Shown here: positions 42,800 to 52,689 of the stretch, piece by piece
Layout of the letters: each line of letters opens with the position of its first letter
Position numbering within the stretch: the stretch's first letter is position 1
Assembly: GCA_934512105.1 (NCBI GenBank)
Contig: CAKSWQ010000004.1
Coordinates: 8,485-72,484 of the forward strand
DNA length: 64,000 nucleotides
Reading direction: 5' to 3'
DNA from: an uncultured Faecalibacterium sp.
Lineage (GTDB): Bacteria > Bacillota > Clostridia > Oscillospirales > Ruminococcaceae
Translations under genes and position numbers: made by a program
The notes under the pieces: generated by a model
What the model was told of the DNA's origin: nothing
The model's database searches: none
Seen by the model: the letters and a program-made list of their open reading frames with translations, nothing else

Positions 42800-42885
42800 A
42801 GAAAGAGGTCTAGATGCCTGCAAGCCCATCGAGTTTAGAAAAACTTACTGAATTGGTAGAAAACTGAGGAAAAGGAATCAAAATA

Positions 42886-44043
42886 ATGAAAAAAATACTG
42901 CAAATTCCAAACTATCAATACCCTCATATCGGAGGAATCGAACAGGTCGCCAGAGATATTGCAGATGCGCTATTGGATGATAAGGAAATCGAGCAGAAGA
43001 TTATTTGCTTCAACGAAGATGCTCAGGATGGGAATTATGTCTGCCATCGAAAGGAAACGGTACATGACAAAGTTGATGGTGTGGAAGTGATTCGGTGTGG
43101 CTGCATTGCAAAAGTTTCCTCTCAATCTATTTCTTTGACATATCCCGGTGAGTTAAAAAGAATTTTCAAAATGTTCAGACCGGATATTGTGATTTTGCAT
43201 TATCCAAATCCTTTTGTATCGAGCTTTTTGTTACCGATGCTACCTCAAAATGTAAAATTTGTTCTTTATTGGCATCTGGATATTACCAAACAAAAAGTTT
43301 TGGGAAAGCTGTTTCATGGTCAGACGATGGGATTGCTGAAACGTGCAGACCAGATCGTTGCTACAAGCCCGAATTATATTGAAGGCAGTCCATACTTACG
43401 TCTGTTTAAGGAAAAGTGCATTGCAATCCCGAATTGTATTCGTCCTGAGCGGCTGACTGTTACAGAGAAAGCCCAAAAGCGTGCGATGCAGATCCGCGAG
43501 CAATATAAAGGGAAAACGATATGCTTTGCTGTAGGACGGCATGTTCCGTACAAGGGCATTACATATTTGGTTCAGGCGAGCAAGCTGCTCGACGACAGTT
43601 TTGTAATTCTGATCGGCGGAAAAGGCCCCCTGACGGATTCTTTGAAAAAAGAAGCAGAAGGTGATAAGAATGTCGTATTTTTGGGACGTGTGAGCGACGC
43701 CGAATTGATTTCTTATTATCTTGCCTGCGATATTTTTGCTTTTCCTTCTATTACGAAAAATGAAGCTTTTGGTATTGCACTGGCGGAAGGCATGTATTTT
43801 GGTAACCCGGCTGTTACATTTACGATTCCAGGCAGTGGTGTGAACTATGTCAACCTGAATGGTGTCACGGGAATTGAATGCCCGAACAGCGATGTGTCGG
43901 CTTTTGCAGAAGCTGTGAAGCTGCTACAAGCAGACCAGCTGCTTGCACATCAATACGGAACGGCAGCAAAAAAGCGTGTGGAACAAAATTTTATGTACGA
44001 ACAGTTTAAGCAACAGATCAAAGAATTATTGACTGCTCCTTGA
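42886..44043 (+). CDS. GT4-family glycosyltransferase (1)
   Basis: A 385-residue GT-B retaining glycosyltransferase. The N-terminal acceptor domain begins MKKILQIPNYQYPHIGGIEQVARDIADAL with the glycine-rich GGIEQ loop. The C-terminal donor domain has FAVGRHVPYKGITYLVQA, VVFLGRVSDAELISYYLACDIFAFPS and the E-x7-E element in KNEAFGIALAEGM. AT-rich coding, unlike the upstream sugar-nucleotide genes. It assembles the lipid-linked repeat unit on the cytoplasmic face; GDP-mannose as donor is plausible from context but not shown. Confidence 0.9.
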   Translation: MKKILQIPNYQYPHIGGIEQVARDIADALLDDKEIEQKIICFNEDAQDGNYVCHRKETVHDKVDGVEVIRCGCIAKVSSQSISLTYPGELKRIFKMFRPDIVILHYPNPFVSSFLLPMLPQNVKFVLYWHLDITKQKVLGKLFHGQTMGLLKRADQIVATSPNYIEGSPYLRLFKEKCIAIPNCIRPERLTVTEKAQKRAMQIREQYKGKTICFAVGRHVPYKGITYLVQASKLLDDSFVILIGGKGPLTDSLKKEAEGDKNVVFLGRVSDAELISYYLACDIFAFPSITKNEAFGIALAEGMYFGNPAVTFTIPGSGVNYVNLNGVTGIECPNSDVSAFAEAVKLLQADQLLAHQYGTAAKKRVEQNFMYEQFKQQIKELLTAP

Positions 44044-44055
44044 CAGAGGATATAT

Positions 44056-45093
44056 ATGAAAAAAATTGTTATTAACGGAAAATTTTTAACGCAACGTATT
44101 ACTGGCGTTCAGCGTTATGCAAGAGAGATTGTTGCACAGTTAGATCAATTGGTCTCTGGTGAACAGATGGAGATTGCAGTACCCTTAGATGCAAATGAGA
44201 TTCCAGAATACAAAAATATAAAGATTTCTAAAATAGGCCAATTAAGAGGACAGTTATGGGAGCAAGTTTCGTTGCCATTATATGCTAAGAAGCACGAGGC
44301 ATTATTGCTAAATCTATGCAACGTTAGTCCACTTTTTAAACCGGATATTGTTTGTATTCATGATGTGAAGATTAATGCCCGCCCTCATGATTTCAGCAAA
44401 GAGTTTTTGCTTTGGTATTCTATCTTGTTCAAGAATGCGGCCAAAAAAGCAAAAGCAATTATTACAGTATCTGAATTTTCGAAAAGCGAAATTATAAAGT
44501 ACTATACAGTTGAAGCAAATCGAATTCATGTGATTCCGAATGCATGGCAGCACTATCAGCTGGTAGGCTATGATGCTCATTGTTTGGAAAAATATAACTT
44601 AAAGAAAGACAGTTATTACTTCGCAATGAGCAGTCTGGAACCAAATAAAAATTTCAAATGGATCGCGCAGGCCGCTGTGAAAAATCCGGAAGATACCTTT
44701 GCCGTTGCTGGTTCCATCAACGAAAAAATATTTCAGGATGGACTGGGATTTGAGGTGCCTGCCAATATGAAATTGTTGGGATACGTATCAGATGAAGAAG
44801 CAAAAACATTGATGCGAGACTGCAAGGCATTTTTGTTCCCATCCTATTACGAAGGCTTTGGTATTCCACCGTTGGAAGCAATCAGCGCAGGTACAAAACA
44901 AGTTGTAGTTTCCGATATTCCTGTTATGCACGAGTTATTTGGAGAAGAAGCTGTCTATGTGTCGCCAGAGGAGTATAACATTTGTTTAAAAGATTGTATT
45001 CACGCAAACGGGCAAGTCAGCAATAAAGTGTTGGATACATATTCCTGGAAAAAGTCGGCACAAGAGTTAATGAATGTTTTAAATGGATTATAA
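44056..45093 (+). CDS. GT4-family glycosyltransferase (2)
   Basis: A 345-residue GT-B enzyme. The N terminus MKKIVINGKFLTQRITGVQRYAREI and the central PDIVCIHDVKINARP, AKAIITVSEFSKSEIIKYY and IHVIPNAW match GT4 mannosyltransferase-like proteins. The donor domain carries YYFAMSSLEPNKNFKWIAQAA, KLLGYVSDEEAKTLMRDC and the E-x7-E of YEGFGIPPLEAISAG. It starts 12 bp after the previous gene (RBS AGAGGATAT) and overlaps or abuts the next. Confidence 0.9.
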   Translation: MKKIVINGKFLTQRITGVQRYAREIVAQLDQLVSGEQMEIAVPLDANEIPEYKNIKISKIGQLRGQLWEQVSLPLYAKKHEALLLNLCNVSPLFKPDIVCIHDVKINARPHDFSKEFLLWYSILFKNAAKKAKAIITVSEFSKSEIIKYYTVEANRIHVIPNAWQHYQLVGYDAHCLEKYNLKKDSYYFAMSSLEPNKNFKWIAQAAVKNPEDTFAVAGSINEKIFQDGLGFEVPANMKLLGYVSDEEAKTLMRDCKAFLFPSYYEGFGIPPLEAISAGTKQVVVSDIPVMHELFGEEAVYVSPEEYNICLKDCIHANGQVSNKVLDTYSWKKSAQELMNVLNGL

Positions 45094-45094
45094 T

Positions 45095-46189
45095 ATGGCG
45101 ATTAAAAAACGAATTTGCACAGTTGTGTGCGATTTGACAAGCGGCGGTGTGGAATCTGTTCTGTTGAACTATTTTTCTCATATAGATTGTACAGAATATG
45201 ACTTGGATCTTATTACTTATGATATTTCCAGCAAAATCTGTGCAAAAAAATTTGAGAAATTGGGTTTTAATATTATTGTTGTTCCACCCAAGCGTGAGGG
45301 ATTTTACAAAAGTGTACGGGCAATGGATCGTGTTATACAGGAAGGAAGATACGATGTTGTTCACGCACATTTGACGGAGTGGAACTGTATTCCGATGTTT
45401 CTTGCGTGGAAACATGGTGTGAAAATACGAATCAGCCATTCACACATGGCAGATTTTCCTTCTAGTTTGAAGCGCAAGGCTGTTTTCGCAATGCAAAAAT
45501 TGTTCAACCGCATTTTTGCGACGAAATATTGTGCCTGTGGTGAAGATGCTGCCAAATACTTATATGGTGAAAAGTTGTTTCAAAAAGGCAGTGTACAAAT
45601 ACTGAATAATGCAATCGATGTCCAACGGTTCGCGCCGAATGCAGCGGTTCGCAAAGAAGTACGGAAGGAACTTGGACTTGATGAATCGATACTTTGTGTT
45701 GGACATATTGGTAGATTTTTGGAACAGAAAAATCACACTTTCCTAGTTGATATTTTTGCGCAGCTTGTAAAGATGCGCCCGGACAGCTGCTTGCTCCTTT
45801 TGGGCATGGGAGATTTGGAGGCAGAAATTCACAAGAAAGTGGAAGATTTGGGCTTTTCAGATAAGGTGTTATTTTTGGGCGTCAGAAATGATCCGGAGCG
45901 ATTCTATCAGGCAATGGACGTATTTTGTTTGCCATCACTCTATGAAGGACTTCCTGTTGTAGGCATTGAGGTGCAGGCGGCCGAGGTTCCTTGCGTAATG
46001 TCAGATAAAGTATCTGCGAAAGTAAAACTTACGCCATTAGTTACAATGATGAGTTTGGAAAAAACTCCGCAGGAATGGGCTGAAAAGTTGATTTATTCAG
46101 CGAAGATGGATAAAACACAGAGCTGCTTTCCGGACGAATATGATATTGTAAAAGCAAGTCGGCAATGGGAAGAGCTGTATGGAGGATGA
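45095..46189 (+). CDS. GT4-family glycosyltransferase (3)
   Basis: About 364 residues. MAIKKRICTVVCDLTSGGVESVLLNYF has the usual GGVE loop. YDVVHAHLTEWN, ISHSHMADFP and VQILNNAIDVQRF lead into the donor domain with CVGHIGRFLEQKNHTFLVDIF, VLFLGVRNDPERFYQAMDVFCLPS and the variant E-x7-E of YEGLPVVGIEVQA. The ATG at 45095 overlaps no ribosome site of note; an ATG at 45083, inside the previous gene, is equally possible. The start is uncertain; the family is firm. Confidence 0.9.
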   Translation: MAIKKRICTVVCDLTSGGVESVLLNYFSHIDCTEYDLDLITYDISSKICAKKFEKLGFNIIVVPPKREGFYKSVRAMDRVIQEGRYDVVHAHLTEWNCIPMFLAWKHGVKIRISHSHMADFPSSLKRKAVFAMQKLFNRIFATKYCACGEDAAKYLYGEKLFQKGSVQILNNAIDVQRFAPNAAVRKEVRKELGLDESILCVGHIGRFLEQKNHTFLVDIFAQLVKMRPDSCLLLLGMGDLEAEIHKKVEDLGFSDKVLFLGVRNDPERFYQAMDVFCLPSLYEGLPVVGIEVQAAEVPCVMSDKVSAKVKLTPLVTMMSLEKTPQEWAEKLIYSAKMDKTQSCFPDEYDIVKASRQWEELYGG

Positions 46190-46192
46190 TAT

Positions 46193-47662
46193 ATGGAATC
46201 GTTGGTTAAAATTCAAAACAAACGGATTCTTGGCTTTTCTAAAACATTTGCCTTGATTTTGATTTGCGGAATAGATGCACTGGTTCTATCGATATTTAAC
46301 ACCAGTGAAAGCTATCGCTTTTTGTTTTTGCTGCCCATTTCCTATCTGGTATCATATCTTATATTTGTGCCGATGATTCAGGCAAAATGCAATTATCGCC
46401 GGGGTTTTCCATATTATATAGCGCAATTTGTTTTGTTCTACCGCTATCTGCTTTTACCGTTGGCATGTCTTTATACAGAAATCTATGGTGGATGGACAGC
46501 GTACGGAACGAATGGTTTTGGAGTGGAGCCGCAGTCTTCAAGCATGACTAAGGCGATTCTTTGGATGTGCACAGAGGCTTTTGCAGCTGAATTTGGCATT
46601 TACTTAGGAACGGTTTGGGCTAGAAAAAGGGAATACAAGAGACAACGAATCCAGTCACTCAGTTTGGAAGTTGAATTTTTACGACATAAAACGGTTTTGT
46701 CGATTTTTTGCGTTGGAGCATTTGCACTACTGCTTCTGTTTCAACGACAAGTCTTTTCACAATTTATGGTTTTGGGAGATGATTTTTCAACGGGCTCGAA
46801 TTCTACAAGCGGTAGTCTGTTCAAACTGATTTTTTTAGCATTTCGCTTTGGCGTTCTTCTTTTAGGATATTCTTACTGCGCACAAAACTATAAACAGAAT
46901 AGAAAGAAAATCTGGATTTTGGGCGCAATGTTTTTTCTATTCCTATACATTGGATATAGTGTTGGACTGAGCCGCTGGAATTTGATTCTCCCTGTCTTGG
47001 CCAGTGTCGAAATTTTTGAAGATGCGTTCAAACCGTTTCCGAAAAGCATTTTAGCGATGGTCTTTTTATGTGCAACAGTTGCAGTTATGAGTATCTCTTT
47101 CTTTAAGTATGGATATCTTTTGAATGGAAGTGGAAATCAGTGGACACAGATGTTCCTTTTGATTTTTCAGCAGTCTAATGAGTATATTTCTGGGCCACGC
47201 TCTATTGCTCAAGGCATTGAGATGCTTACCGCATATAGGAACAGAATCAATGTTACAACAATATTCAACAGCGTGTTATCTGGATATGCGGGGCTTGCCA
47301 GTCTTACGAATGATGCAAACAAACTGCAATCCTTTTTCAATCAATACGCTCTAGGCGGTCCATTACAGGATCATCCATTAATCTGTCCTATTATTATTGA
47401 AGGGCTTGGTTTGTTTCCGATTTTTCCATGGATATTTTCAATGCTTTTTGAAATGGGAGCTTGTATATTAGACTATAAGAGTAAAACAGCTAATAGCTAT
47501 GAAAAACGTTTTCTGTGTGCATATCTTGGATTGTGGTTTGCATTGTGTTTTAATGGAAATACAAAAACCGAGATGGCACAAATTTCTCAGGCCATTCCAT
47601 GTTTTATTTTGATGTTTGTAAATCGAAAAGTTGTATTCCGGTGGGGAAATAAAAATGTATAA
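46193..47662 (+). CDS. wzy: Wzy-like polysaccharide polymerase
   Basis: A 489-residue integral membrane protein with about eleven to twelve hydrophobic segments spread over its length. A larger polar loop around residues 300-390 contains GPRSIAQGIEMLTAYRNR and GGPLQDHPLICPIIIEGLG. This topology, the low sequence conservation and the position between the glycosyltransferases and the flippase all fit the Wzy O-antigen/capsule polymerase role of joining repeat units outside the membrane. The RBS is GGAGGATGATAT. Assignment is from topology and context rather than motif. Confidence 0.75.
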   Translation: MESLVKIQNKRILGFSKTFALILICGIDALVLSIFNTSESYRFLFLLPISYLVSYLIFVPMIQAKCNYRRGFPYYIAQFVLFYRYLLLPLACLYTEIYGGWTAYGTNGFGVEPQSSSMTKAILWMCTEAFAAEFGIYLGTVWARKREYKRQRIQSLSLEVEFLRHKTVLSIFCVGAFALLLLFQRQVFSQFMVLGDDFSTGSNSTSGSLFKLIFLAFRFGVLLLGYSYCAQNYKQNRKKIWILGAMFFLFLYIGYSVGLSRWNLILPVLASVEIFEDAFKPFPKSILAMVFLCATVAVMSISFFKYGYLLNGSGNQWTQMFLLIFQQSNEYISGPRSIAQGIEMLTAYRNRINVTTIFNSVLSGYAGLASLTNDANKLQSFFNQYALGGPLQDHPLICPIIIEGLGLFPIFPWIFSMLFEMGACILDYKSKTANSYEKRFLCAYLGLWFALCFNGNTKTEMAQISQAIPCFILMFVNRKVVFRWGNKNV

Positions 47663-48659
47663 AAGATATGATGCAATTGACGTTGAGAGGGGAATAGGAG
47701 CAATTTTAGTAATTTTAGGCCATGCAGGTATTATAGGTCTTTCAAAAACAGTTTTATACTCGTTCCATATGCCTTTATTCTTTTTCCTGAGTGGGATTTT
47801 CCTAAAATACGACTCAAAGCATCGAACAGAATTTATTTTAAAGCGTGTATATAATATTTTAGTCCCATATTTTCTTTTTTATATGTTGCTCTTTGCAAAG
47901 GAATGTATATTAGTTCTGATAGGACATGGTTCCTGGAAAAATATGGTGAAATTACTGATCGGAATGGTTTTGCAAATGAGGACAACAGAATATGGTGGAA
48001 AGTTTTGGTTTCTTCCAGTATTGTTTGGAGGAACTTTAATTTGTGCAATAACAGAAGAATTTGTTTACAAACTTCAAAAAAAATCCATCCGACTTATCTG
48101 CGCTGGAATTTCTTTTTTAGGCGGCTGCGCAAGTATTATCCTTTTGAAAAAACCGTTATTGTGGAATCTTGACGCAGCAATGATAGCAGCAAGTTTTATG
48201 ATTATTGGAATGACAGCAAAAGAAAAGTTTCTCGAACTTTTTACATTAGAAAAGAAAAAATGCGTGTTTCTTTTTTGCGTTGCAGCTATCGGAAATATAT
48301 CTTTTGCGCTTTGGAATTTTTGGATTACTGGTCGAAATTCAGATTTGTATTGGATGGTAATTGGCAATCCGATCATATACACTTTGGCGAGTTATGCCGG
48401 AATTCTTGCCATTACAATGTTGGCGGCTTGTTATCAACCTAAAATGATTGCATTTATTGGACGAAATAGCTTATTGTACTATTGCTTGCATCACGAATTT
48501 GTCTTTCCGGTTCTAAAAATAGTTGTTGCATTTTTACCGTGGCAAAGACTAGCGCCATATTATATGACAGTGTTTGCATGTATTTTGATTGCTCCGCTTT
48601 GTGTTTTAATTAAAAGGTATGCTCCGTTGTTTGCCGGAATAAAAACATATAAAAGGTGA
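47655..48659 (+). CDS. Acyltransferase-3 family membrane O-acyltransferase
   Basis: A 334-residue protein with about ten hydrophobic segments. The N terminus MYKRYDAIDVERGIGAILVILGHAGI plus YSFHMPLFFFLSGIFLKYDSK are the family signature (R..G.....V...H and FH.PLFFF.SG). Such enzymes acylate, usually acetylate, sugars of surface polysaccharides. The start at 47655 follows GTGGGGAAATAAAA and overlaps the wzy stop by 8 bp. The substrate is unknown. Confidence 0.9.
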   Translation: MYKRYDAIDVERGIGAILVILGHAGIIGLSKTVLYSFHMPLFFFLSGIFLKYDSKHRTEFILKRVYNILVPYFLFYMLLFAKECILVLIGHGSWKNMVKLLIGMVLQMRTTEYGGKFWFLPVLFGGTLICAITEEFVYKLQKKSIRLICAGISFLGGCASIILLKKPLLWNLDAAMIAASFMIIGMTAKEKFLELFTLEKKKCVFLFCVAAIGNISFALWNFWITGRNSDLYWMVIGNPIIYTLASYAGILAITMLAACYQPKMIAFIGRNSLLYYCLHHEFVFPVLKIVVAFLPWQRLAPYYMTVFACILIAPLCVLIKRYAPLFAGIKTYKR

Positions 48660-48667
48660 AAAATATA

Positions 48668-49816
48668 ATGATTGGATTAGTTACTTGTTTTGAAGTTTAC
48701 AATTATGGAAGTCAGCTGATGTCATTGGCACTTCAGATGATGATGGATGAGCTGGACTATTCTTGTGAACAAATCAATTATGTCCCAAAACGAGATTTGC
48801 ATTATATCTGTTCTGTACCTTTTAAACTGACAAATCAGGCACTGATTGAACATAAACAGGAACTGAAACAAAAGCAGAATCTGGTAGAACAGAGTTCGGA
48901 TCAGAAGCGGTTATTTCAAAAGAAGAAAGAAGCTTTTGACCGGTTTATTAAGGAAAATATGAACCTTTCAAAACCTGCTGTCGGCTACCGAGCATTGACG
49001 CAATTAGCAAATCAGTATGACTGCGTTCTGCTGGGAAGCGATCAGGTGTGGCATCCGATGAATTTGGAAGGAGATTTTAAAAATCTGATGTTTGTTCCAG
49101 ATCGGATTCCTAAAATTGCATACGGCGCCAGTTTTAGTGTAAATGACATACCGAAAAATCAGATTAGACGGACAAAACAGTATCTGAATAGGATTCCTTA
49201 CAAATCTGTCAGAGAAAAACAAGGCGCAGATTTGATTGGGGAACTGACCGGAGAAAACGTTCCGGTTGTTCTTGATCCAACATTGATGACAACAATGAAA
49301 CAATGGAAAGATAAAATTGATAAGAGGCTTGTGCCCGGAGAGCCCTATATTTTTACATATTTTTTAGGAAAAGACCCTGCGAACAGAAAGAGAGTATTGG
49401 AGTTAAAAAAAGAAACCGGTCTGAAAGTAGCAGCGATTGATCTTTACAATATAGAAAATGTAAATTATATCGATTGGCCCGTAGATTGTGCAGGGCCAGG
49501 AGATTTTGTCGGTTTGATTCAGGGAGCAAAATATATTTGTACAGATTCATTCCATGGAACAGTATTTTCTATCCTGAATGAAAAAAAGTTTGTTACCTTC
49601 CTTCGCTATGCTGGTGGAGCAACCAATGCAGGAAATTCCAGAATCGGAAGCTTGCTGGAACAGCTTGCTTTGATGGATCGAATTTATGCAGATGGTGCAG
49701 TGCAGAAGCAGATAGACCAAGGCATTGATTATGCATTGGTAAATGAAAAACTGAATGCTCTGCGGGAGACTTCATGGACATTTTTAAAAAATGCGTTAAA
49801 AGGATTCAATTTATGA
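48668..49816 (+). CDS. Polysaccharide pyruvyltransferase family protein (1)
   Basis: A 382-residue protein of the CsaB/WcaK pyruvyltransferase family. The features are VTCFEVYNYGSQLMSLALQ (N-terminal loop), YDCVLLGSDQVWHP, IAYGASFSVNDIP, VPVVLDPTLM and TDSFHGTVFSILNEKKF. The last is the family HG motif, where the GT-B-like fold binds PEP. It would add a ketal pyruvate or act as a related transferase. It is directly paired with an FrhB-like iron-sulfur protein (stop and start overlap ATGA). The start at 48668 follows AAAAGGTGAAAAATATA. Confidence 0.87.
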   Translation: MIGLVTCFEVYNYGSQLMSLALQMMMDELDYSCEQINYVPKRDLHYICSVPFKLTNQALIEHKQELKQKQNLVEQSSDQKRLFQKKKEAFDRFIKENMNLSKPAVGYRALTQLANQYDCVLLGSDQVWHPMNLEGDFKNLMFVPDRIPKIAYGASFSVNDIPKNQIRRTKQYLNRIPYKSVREKQGADLIGELTGENVPVVLDPTLMTTMKQWKDKIDKRLVPGEPYIFTYFLGKDPANRKRVLELKKETGLKVAAIDLYNIENVNYIDWPVDCAGPGDFVGLIQGAKYICTDSFHGTVFSILNEKKFVTFLRYAGGATNAGNSRIGSLLEQLALMDRIYADGAVQKQIDQGIDYALVNEKLNALRETSWTFLKNALKGFNL

Positions 49817-50979
49817 TAGAAAAAATGACAAAAGAGAGATGCTCTGGCTGCAGTGCGTGCCGTTCGGTATGCCCGAAACAGGCGATTTCCATGCTTCCAG
49901 ATAAAGAAGGATTCTTGTACCCTGAAGTTGATATGGAAAAATGCGTAGGATGTAATCAATGTGTTCGTGTGTGCCCAGTTTTAAATGCAAAACCACAGAG
50001 CAATCGTGTTCCAAATGCAGTTGTATGTGCATCAAAGGAACCAGTGCTTCGGCAAAAAAGCACATCAGGAGGATTTTTTGCAGAGCTTGCGCATTATGTG
50101 CTAAAAAATGGGGGCATCGTTTTTGGCGTGGAATTTGATGAGCGCTATTTGACGCACCATTGTGTAATAGAAAAAGAAGCCGAATTGTCCAGAATTTGTC
50201 GGTCAAAGTATATTCAAAGTAATGTTCAGGATACATATTGGCAGGCAGGCCAGTATCTGAAAAGTGGTCGGTTGGTACTATTTTCTGGAACGGCTTGCCA
50301 GATTGCAGGTTTGAAGGCATATTTGAAAAAAGAATATGAAAATTTGATTACCTGCGATGTGGTCTGCCGCGGCGTTATGTCTCCAAAACTTTGGAGAAAG
50401 TATCTGGATGAATTAGAACAAAAATTTCACAGTAAAATTTCTTATATCGGGTTTCGGGAAAAGAAGAAAAGTTTTCATAAGTCACGAATGGTGATCCGGT
50501 TTGAAAATGGAAAAGTTTATGCACCGAGTACAAATGTTGAATGGATCAGTAGATTTTTTGCAGAAGGACTTAATTTGAGACCATCGTGTTATCAGTGCTC
50601 TTTTAAGGGGTATGACAGAGCAAGCGATTTTACCATGTTTGACTGTTGGAATCTTGGACGACTGGTTGATGGAGCAACGGATGACGACAAGGGATACACC
50701 AATGTGTTGCTCCATACAGAAAAAGCTGCTCAATATTTTGAAAAAATAAAGAGTAGGCTTAAGTATTGGCCCATAGATGCAGAAATGGCAAAAAGATACG
50801 ATGGTATTATGTTGGAAAATGCTGTCAAAAAACCCCAGAAGAGACAGGATTTTATGGAGAAAATAGATACACTGACAGTAACAGAACTGGGAGAAAAATT
50901 TGCTCCAATTCCTATGAAAATAAAAGTCAAAGAAGTAATAAAAAATTTGCTAAAAGCGTTGCATATTATGGAAGCGTAA
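49813..50979 (+). CDS. FrhB-family iron-sulfur flavoprotein of the polysaccharide locus (1)
   Basis: A 388-residue protein of the coenzyme F420 hydrogenase/dehydrogenase beta-subunit family. Two 4Fe-4S ferredoxin motifs lie at the N terminus (CSGCSACRSVCP and CVGCNQCVRVCP). The FrhB core then has KSTSGGFFAELAHYVLKNGG, RSKYIQSN, LFSGTACQIAGLKAYL, CDVVCRGVMSP and CYQCSFKG with further cysteines. The start at 49813 follows AAAAGGATTCAATTT and overlaps the pyruvyltransferase gene. Proteins like this recur in Firmicutes capsule loci beside pyruvyltransferases, but their reaction there is not established; flavin-dependent redox of a sugar or lipid intermediate is a guess. Confidence 0.85.
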   Translation: MIEKMTKERCSGCSACRSVCPKQAISMLPDKEGFLYPEVDMEKCVGCNQCVRVCPVLNAKPQSNRVPNAVVCASKEPVLRQKSTSGGFFAELAHYVLKNGGIVFGVEFDERYLTHHCVIEKEAELSRICRSKYIQSNVQDTYWQAGQYLKSGRLVLFSGTACQIAGLKAYLKKEYENLITCDVVCRGVMSPKLWRKYLDELEQKFHSKISYIGFREKKKSFHKSRMVIRFENGKVYAPSTNVEWISRFFAEGLNLRPSCYQCSFKGYDRASDFTMFDCWNLGRLVDGATDDDKGYTNVLLHTEKAAQYFEKIKSRLKYWPIDAEMAKRYDGIMLENAVKKPQKRQDFMEKIDTLTVTELGEKFAPIPMKIKVKEVIKNLLKALHIMEA

Positions 50980-50989
50980 AGGAGAAAAA

Positions 50990-51547
50990 ATGCCTAAAAA
51001 GCTTAATAATAAACTCGAAAAAATAATATATCATACAGGAGTTTTACTTGTTGGAAATTCCTTTGTTTTTCATCTGCATTCAAGGCATTTGCGAAAATGG
51101 TTTTTTCAGCTTTTGGGAGGAAAAATTGGAAAAGGCTCCTATTTCTTTCGGAGATGTGAATTTAGCTGGATTGGAAGAATTCAAATTGGTGACCACACGT
51201 CAATTGGTGGCTGTTGCTATTTGGATGGAAGAGGCACTTTAAATATTGGAAGTAATGTTAATATTTCCAGTCATGTGCAGATGATTACAGGAAATCATCT
51301 GGTAGATGATCCGGACTTTAAAGATACATATCTTCCTATTACAATTGGCGACAGAGCTTGGATAGGAACACGAGCAATTATACTGTCTGGCGTGACGATT
51401 GGTGAAGGTGCAGTCGTTGGTGCCGGCGCAGTTGTTACAAAAGATATTCCGCCATATACAGTCTGGGGTGGGGTTCCAGCAAAGTATATTAAAGATCGCA
51501 ACAAAAATTTAAGGTACCAGCTTGGAGAAATTGCTCCTTTGCGGTAA
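50990..51547 (+). CDS. Hexapeptide-repeat acetyltransferase
   Basis: A 185-residue left-handed beta-helix acetyltransferase (maltose/galactoside O-acetyltransferase-like). Hexapeptide repeats run from GKIGKGSYFFRRCEFSWIG to GDRAWIGTRAIILSGVTIGEGAVVGAGAVVTKDIPPYTVWGGVPAKYIK. The terminal GVPAKxI motif is the usual family signature. It probably acetylates a sugar of the repeat unit. The RBS is AAAGGAGAAAAA, 10 bp after the FrhB gene. Confidence 0.9.
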   Translation: MPKKLNNKLEKIIYHTGVLLVGNSFVFHLHSRHLRKWFFQLLGGKIGKGSYFFRRCEFSWIGRIQIGDHTSIGGCCYLDGRGTLNIGSNVNISSHVQMITGNHLVDDPDFKDTYLPITIGDRAWIGTRAIILSGVTIGEGAVVGAGAVVTKDIPPYTVWGGVPAKYIKDRNKNLRYQLGEIAPLR

Positions 51548-51564
51548 ACCATACGGAGGAAACT

Positions 51565-52689
51565 ATGAAAATTGCGCTAATCACATTTCACCATGTGATC
51601 AATTATGGTTCTGCGCTGCAATCTTACGCCACGCAGACGATATTGGAACGGTTGGGCGCACAAGTTGATGTGATCGATTATGTGAACAATGTAAATCGAG
51701 ATGATTTGCTGCTGAAAAACCGTGCGAATGAGTCGAGATTTGGCTCGATTCCAGTTGTAAGAGAATTGTATATGGCGTTTATGGCCTATGACATCCAGCA
51801 CATGACAGACGTTTTTTCAAAATATTGGAAAGAACGGCTTCATTTGACGGAACGATTTTTCAGTTGTGAAGAAATAGAAAAGGGCCTGAGCAAGCAGTAT
51901 GATGCGTACTGCACCGGAAGTGATCAGGTATGGAATACTCATGTCAGCCCAAACAGTCAGGGGGTGGATCCTGCTTTCTACTTGGAATTTGCGCCAAAAG
52001 GAGCGTATTGCTTTTCGTATGCAGCAAGCTTTGGAATGAAGTCTGTGAAGGAAGAGGAAGGCCGCTCCATTCAGGAAAAACTGAAAAAATATCGTCATAT
52101 TTCGGTTCGGGAAACAGCTGGCCTTGAGATTTTAAGGAAACTTGGCTATTCGGATGCGAAACTGGTTCTGGACCCAACATTTCTGTTGAAGAAAGAAGAA
52201 TGGCGTCAGCTGGAACAGCCCATAAAAACACCGGAACATTATATTTTGACCTATCAGCTTCATAAGAACCCTGCAATGAAGCAATACATAAAGAGAATGT
52301 CTCAAAAAACCGGGTTGCCGGTCGTTAACATTTCATTCTCCTGGCGAGGTTATCTTCAGTCCAGATATGCTGCGTATGGAATTCGACCGGAACAGTTTGT
52401 TTATTTATTTGACCATGCAGACTATGTGATTACGGATTCTTTCCATGCAACATGCTTTTCTGTTATTTTTAAAAAGCCGTTTGTTTCTATTTACTCAGAT
52501 CCGTTTAATAATCGTATGGAAAGTATTCTTACCTTAACTGGACTAAACCAGCGTCATTTGAAAGATTATGATGACGAAAACTGTCTGACTGCGCCGGTCA
52601 AGTTTGAGCAGGCAGAAAAAGTGATTCAAATGGAACGGATGGCTTCTATACAGTGGCTGAAAATGGTTATTGGTGAAATAGAAAAATGA
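51565..52689 (+). CDS. Polysaccharide pyruvyltransferase family protein (2)
   Basis: A 374-residue second member of the family, clearly paralogous in layout to the protein at 48668: MKIALITFHHVINYGSALQSYAT, YDAYCTGSDQVWNTHV, FSYAASFGMKSVKEEE, AKLVLDPTFLLKKEEW and TDSFHATCFSVIFKKPFVSIY. The HG of the family motif reads HA here, which may alter or abolish activity. RBS CGGAGGAAACT. The stop overlaps the flippase start (ATGA). With the FrhB-like gene at 54115 it forms the second pyruvyltransferase/FrhB pair of the cluster. Confidence 0.86.
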   Translation: MKIALITFHHVINYGSALQSYATQTILERLGAQVDVIDYVNNVNRDDLLLKNRANESRFGSIPVVRELYMAFMAYDIQHMTDVFSKYWKERLHLTERFFSCEEIEKGLSKQYDAYCTGSDQVWNTHVSPNSQGVDPAFYLEFAPKGAYCFSYAASFGMKSVKEEEGRSIQEKLKKYRHISVRETAGLEILRKLGYSDAKLVLDPTFLLKKEEWRQLEQPIKTPEHYILTYQLHKNPAMKQYIKRMSQKTGLPVVNISFSWRGYLQSRYAAYGIRPEQFVYLFDHADYVITDSFHATCFSVIFKKPFVSIYSDPFNNRMESILTLTGLNQRHLKDYDDENCLTAPVKFEQAEKVIQMERMASIQWLKMVIGEIEK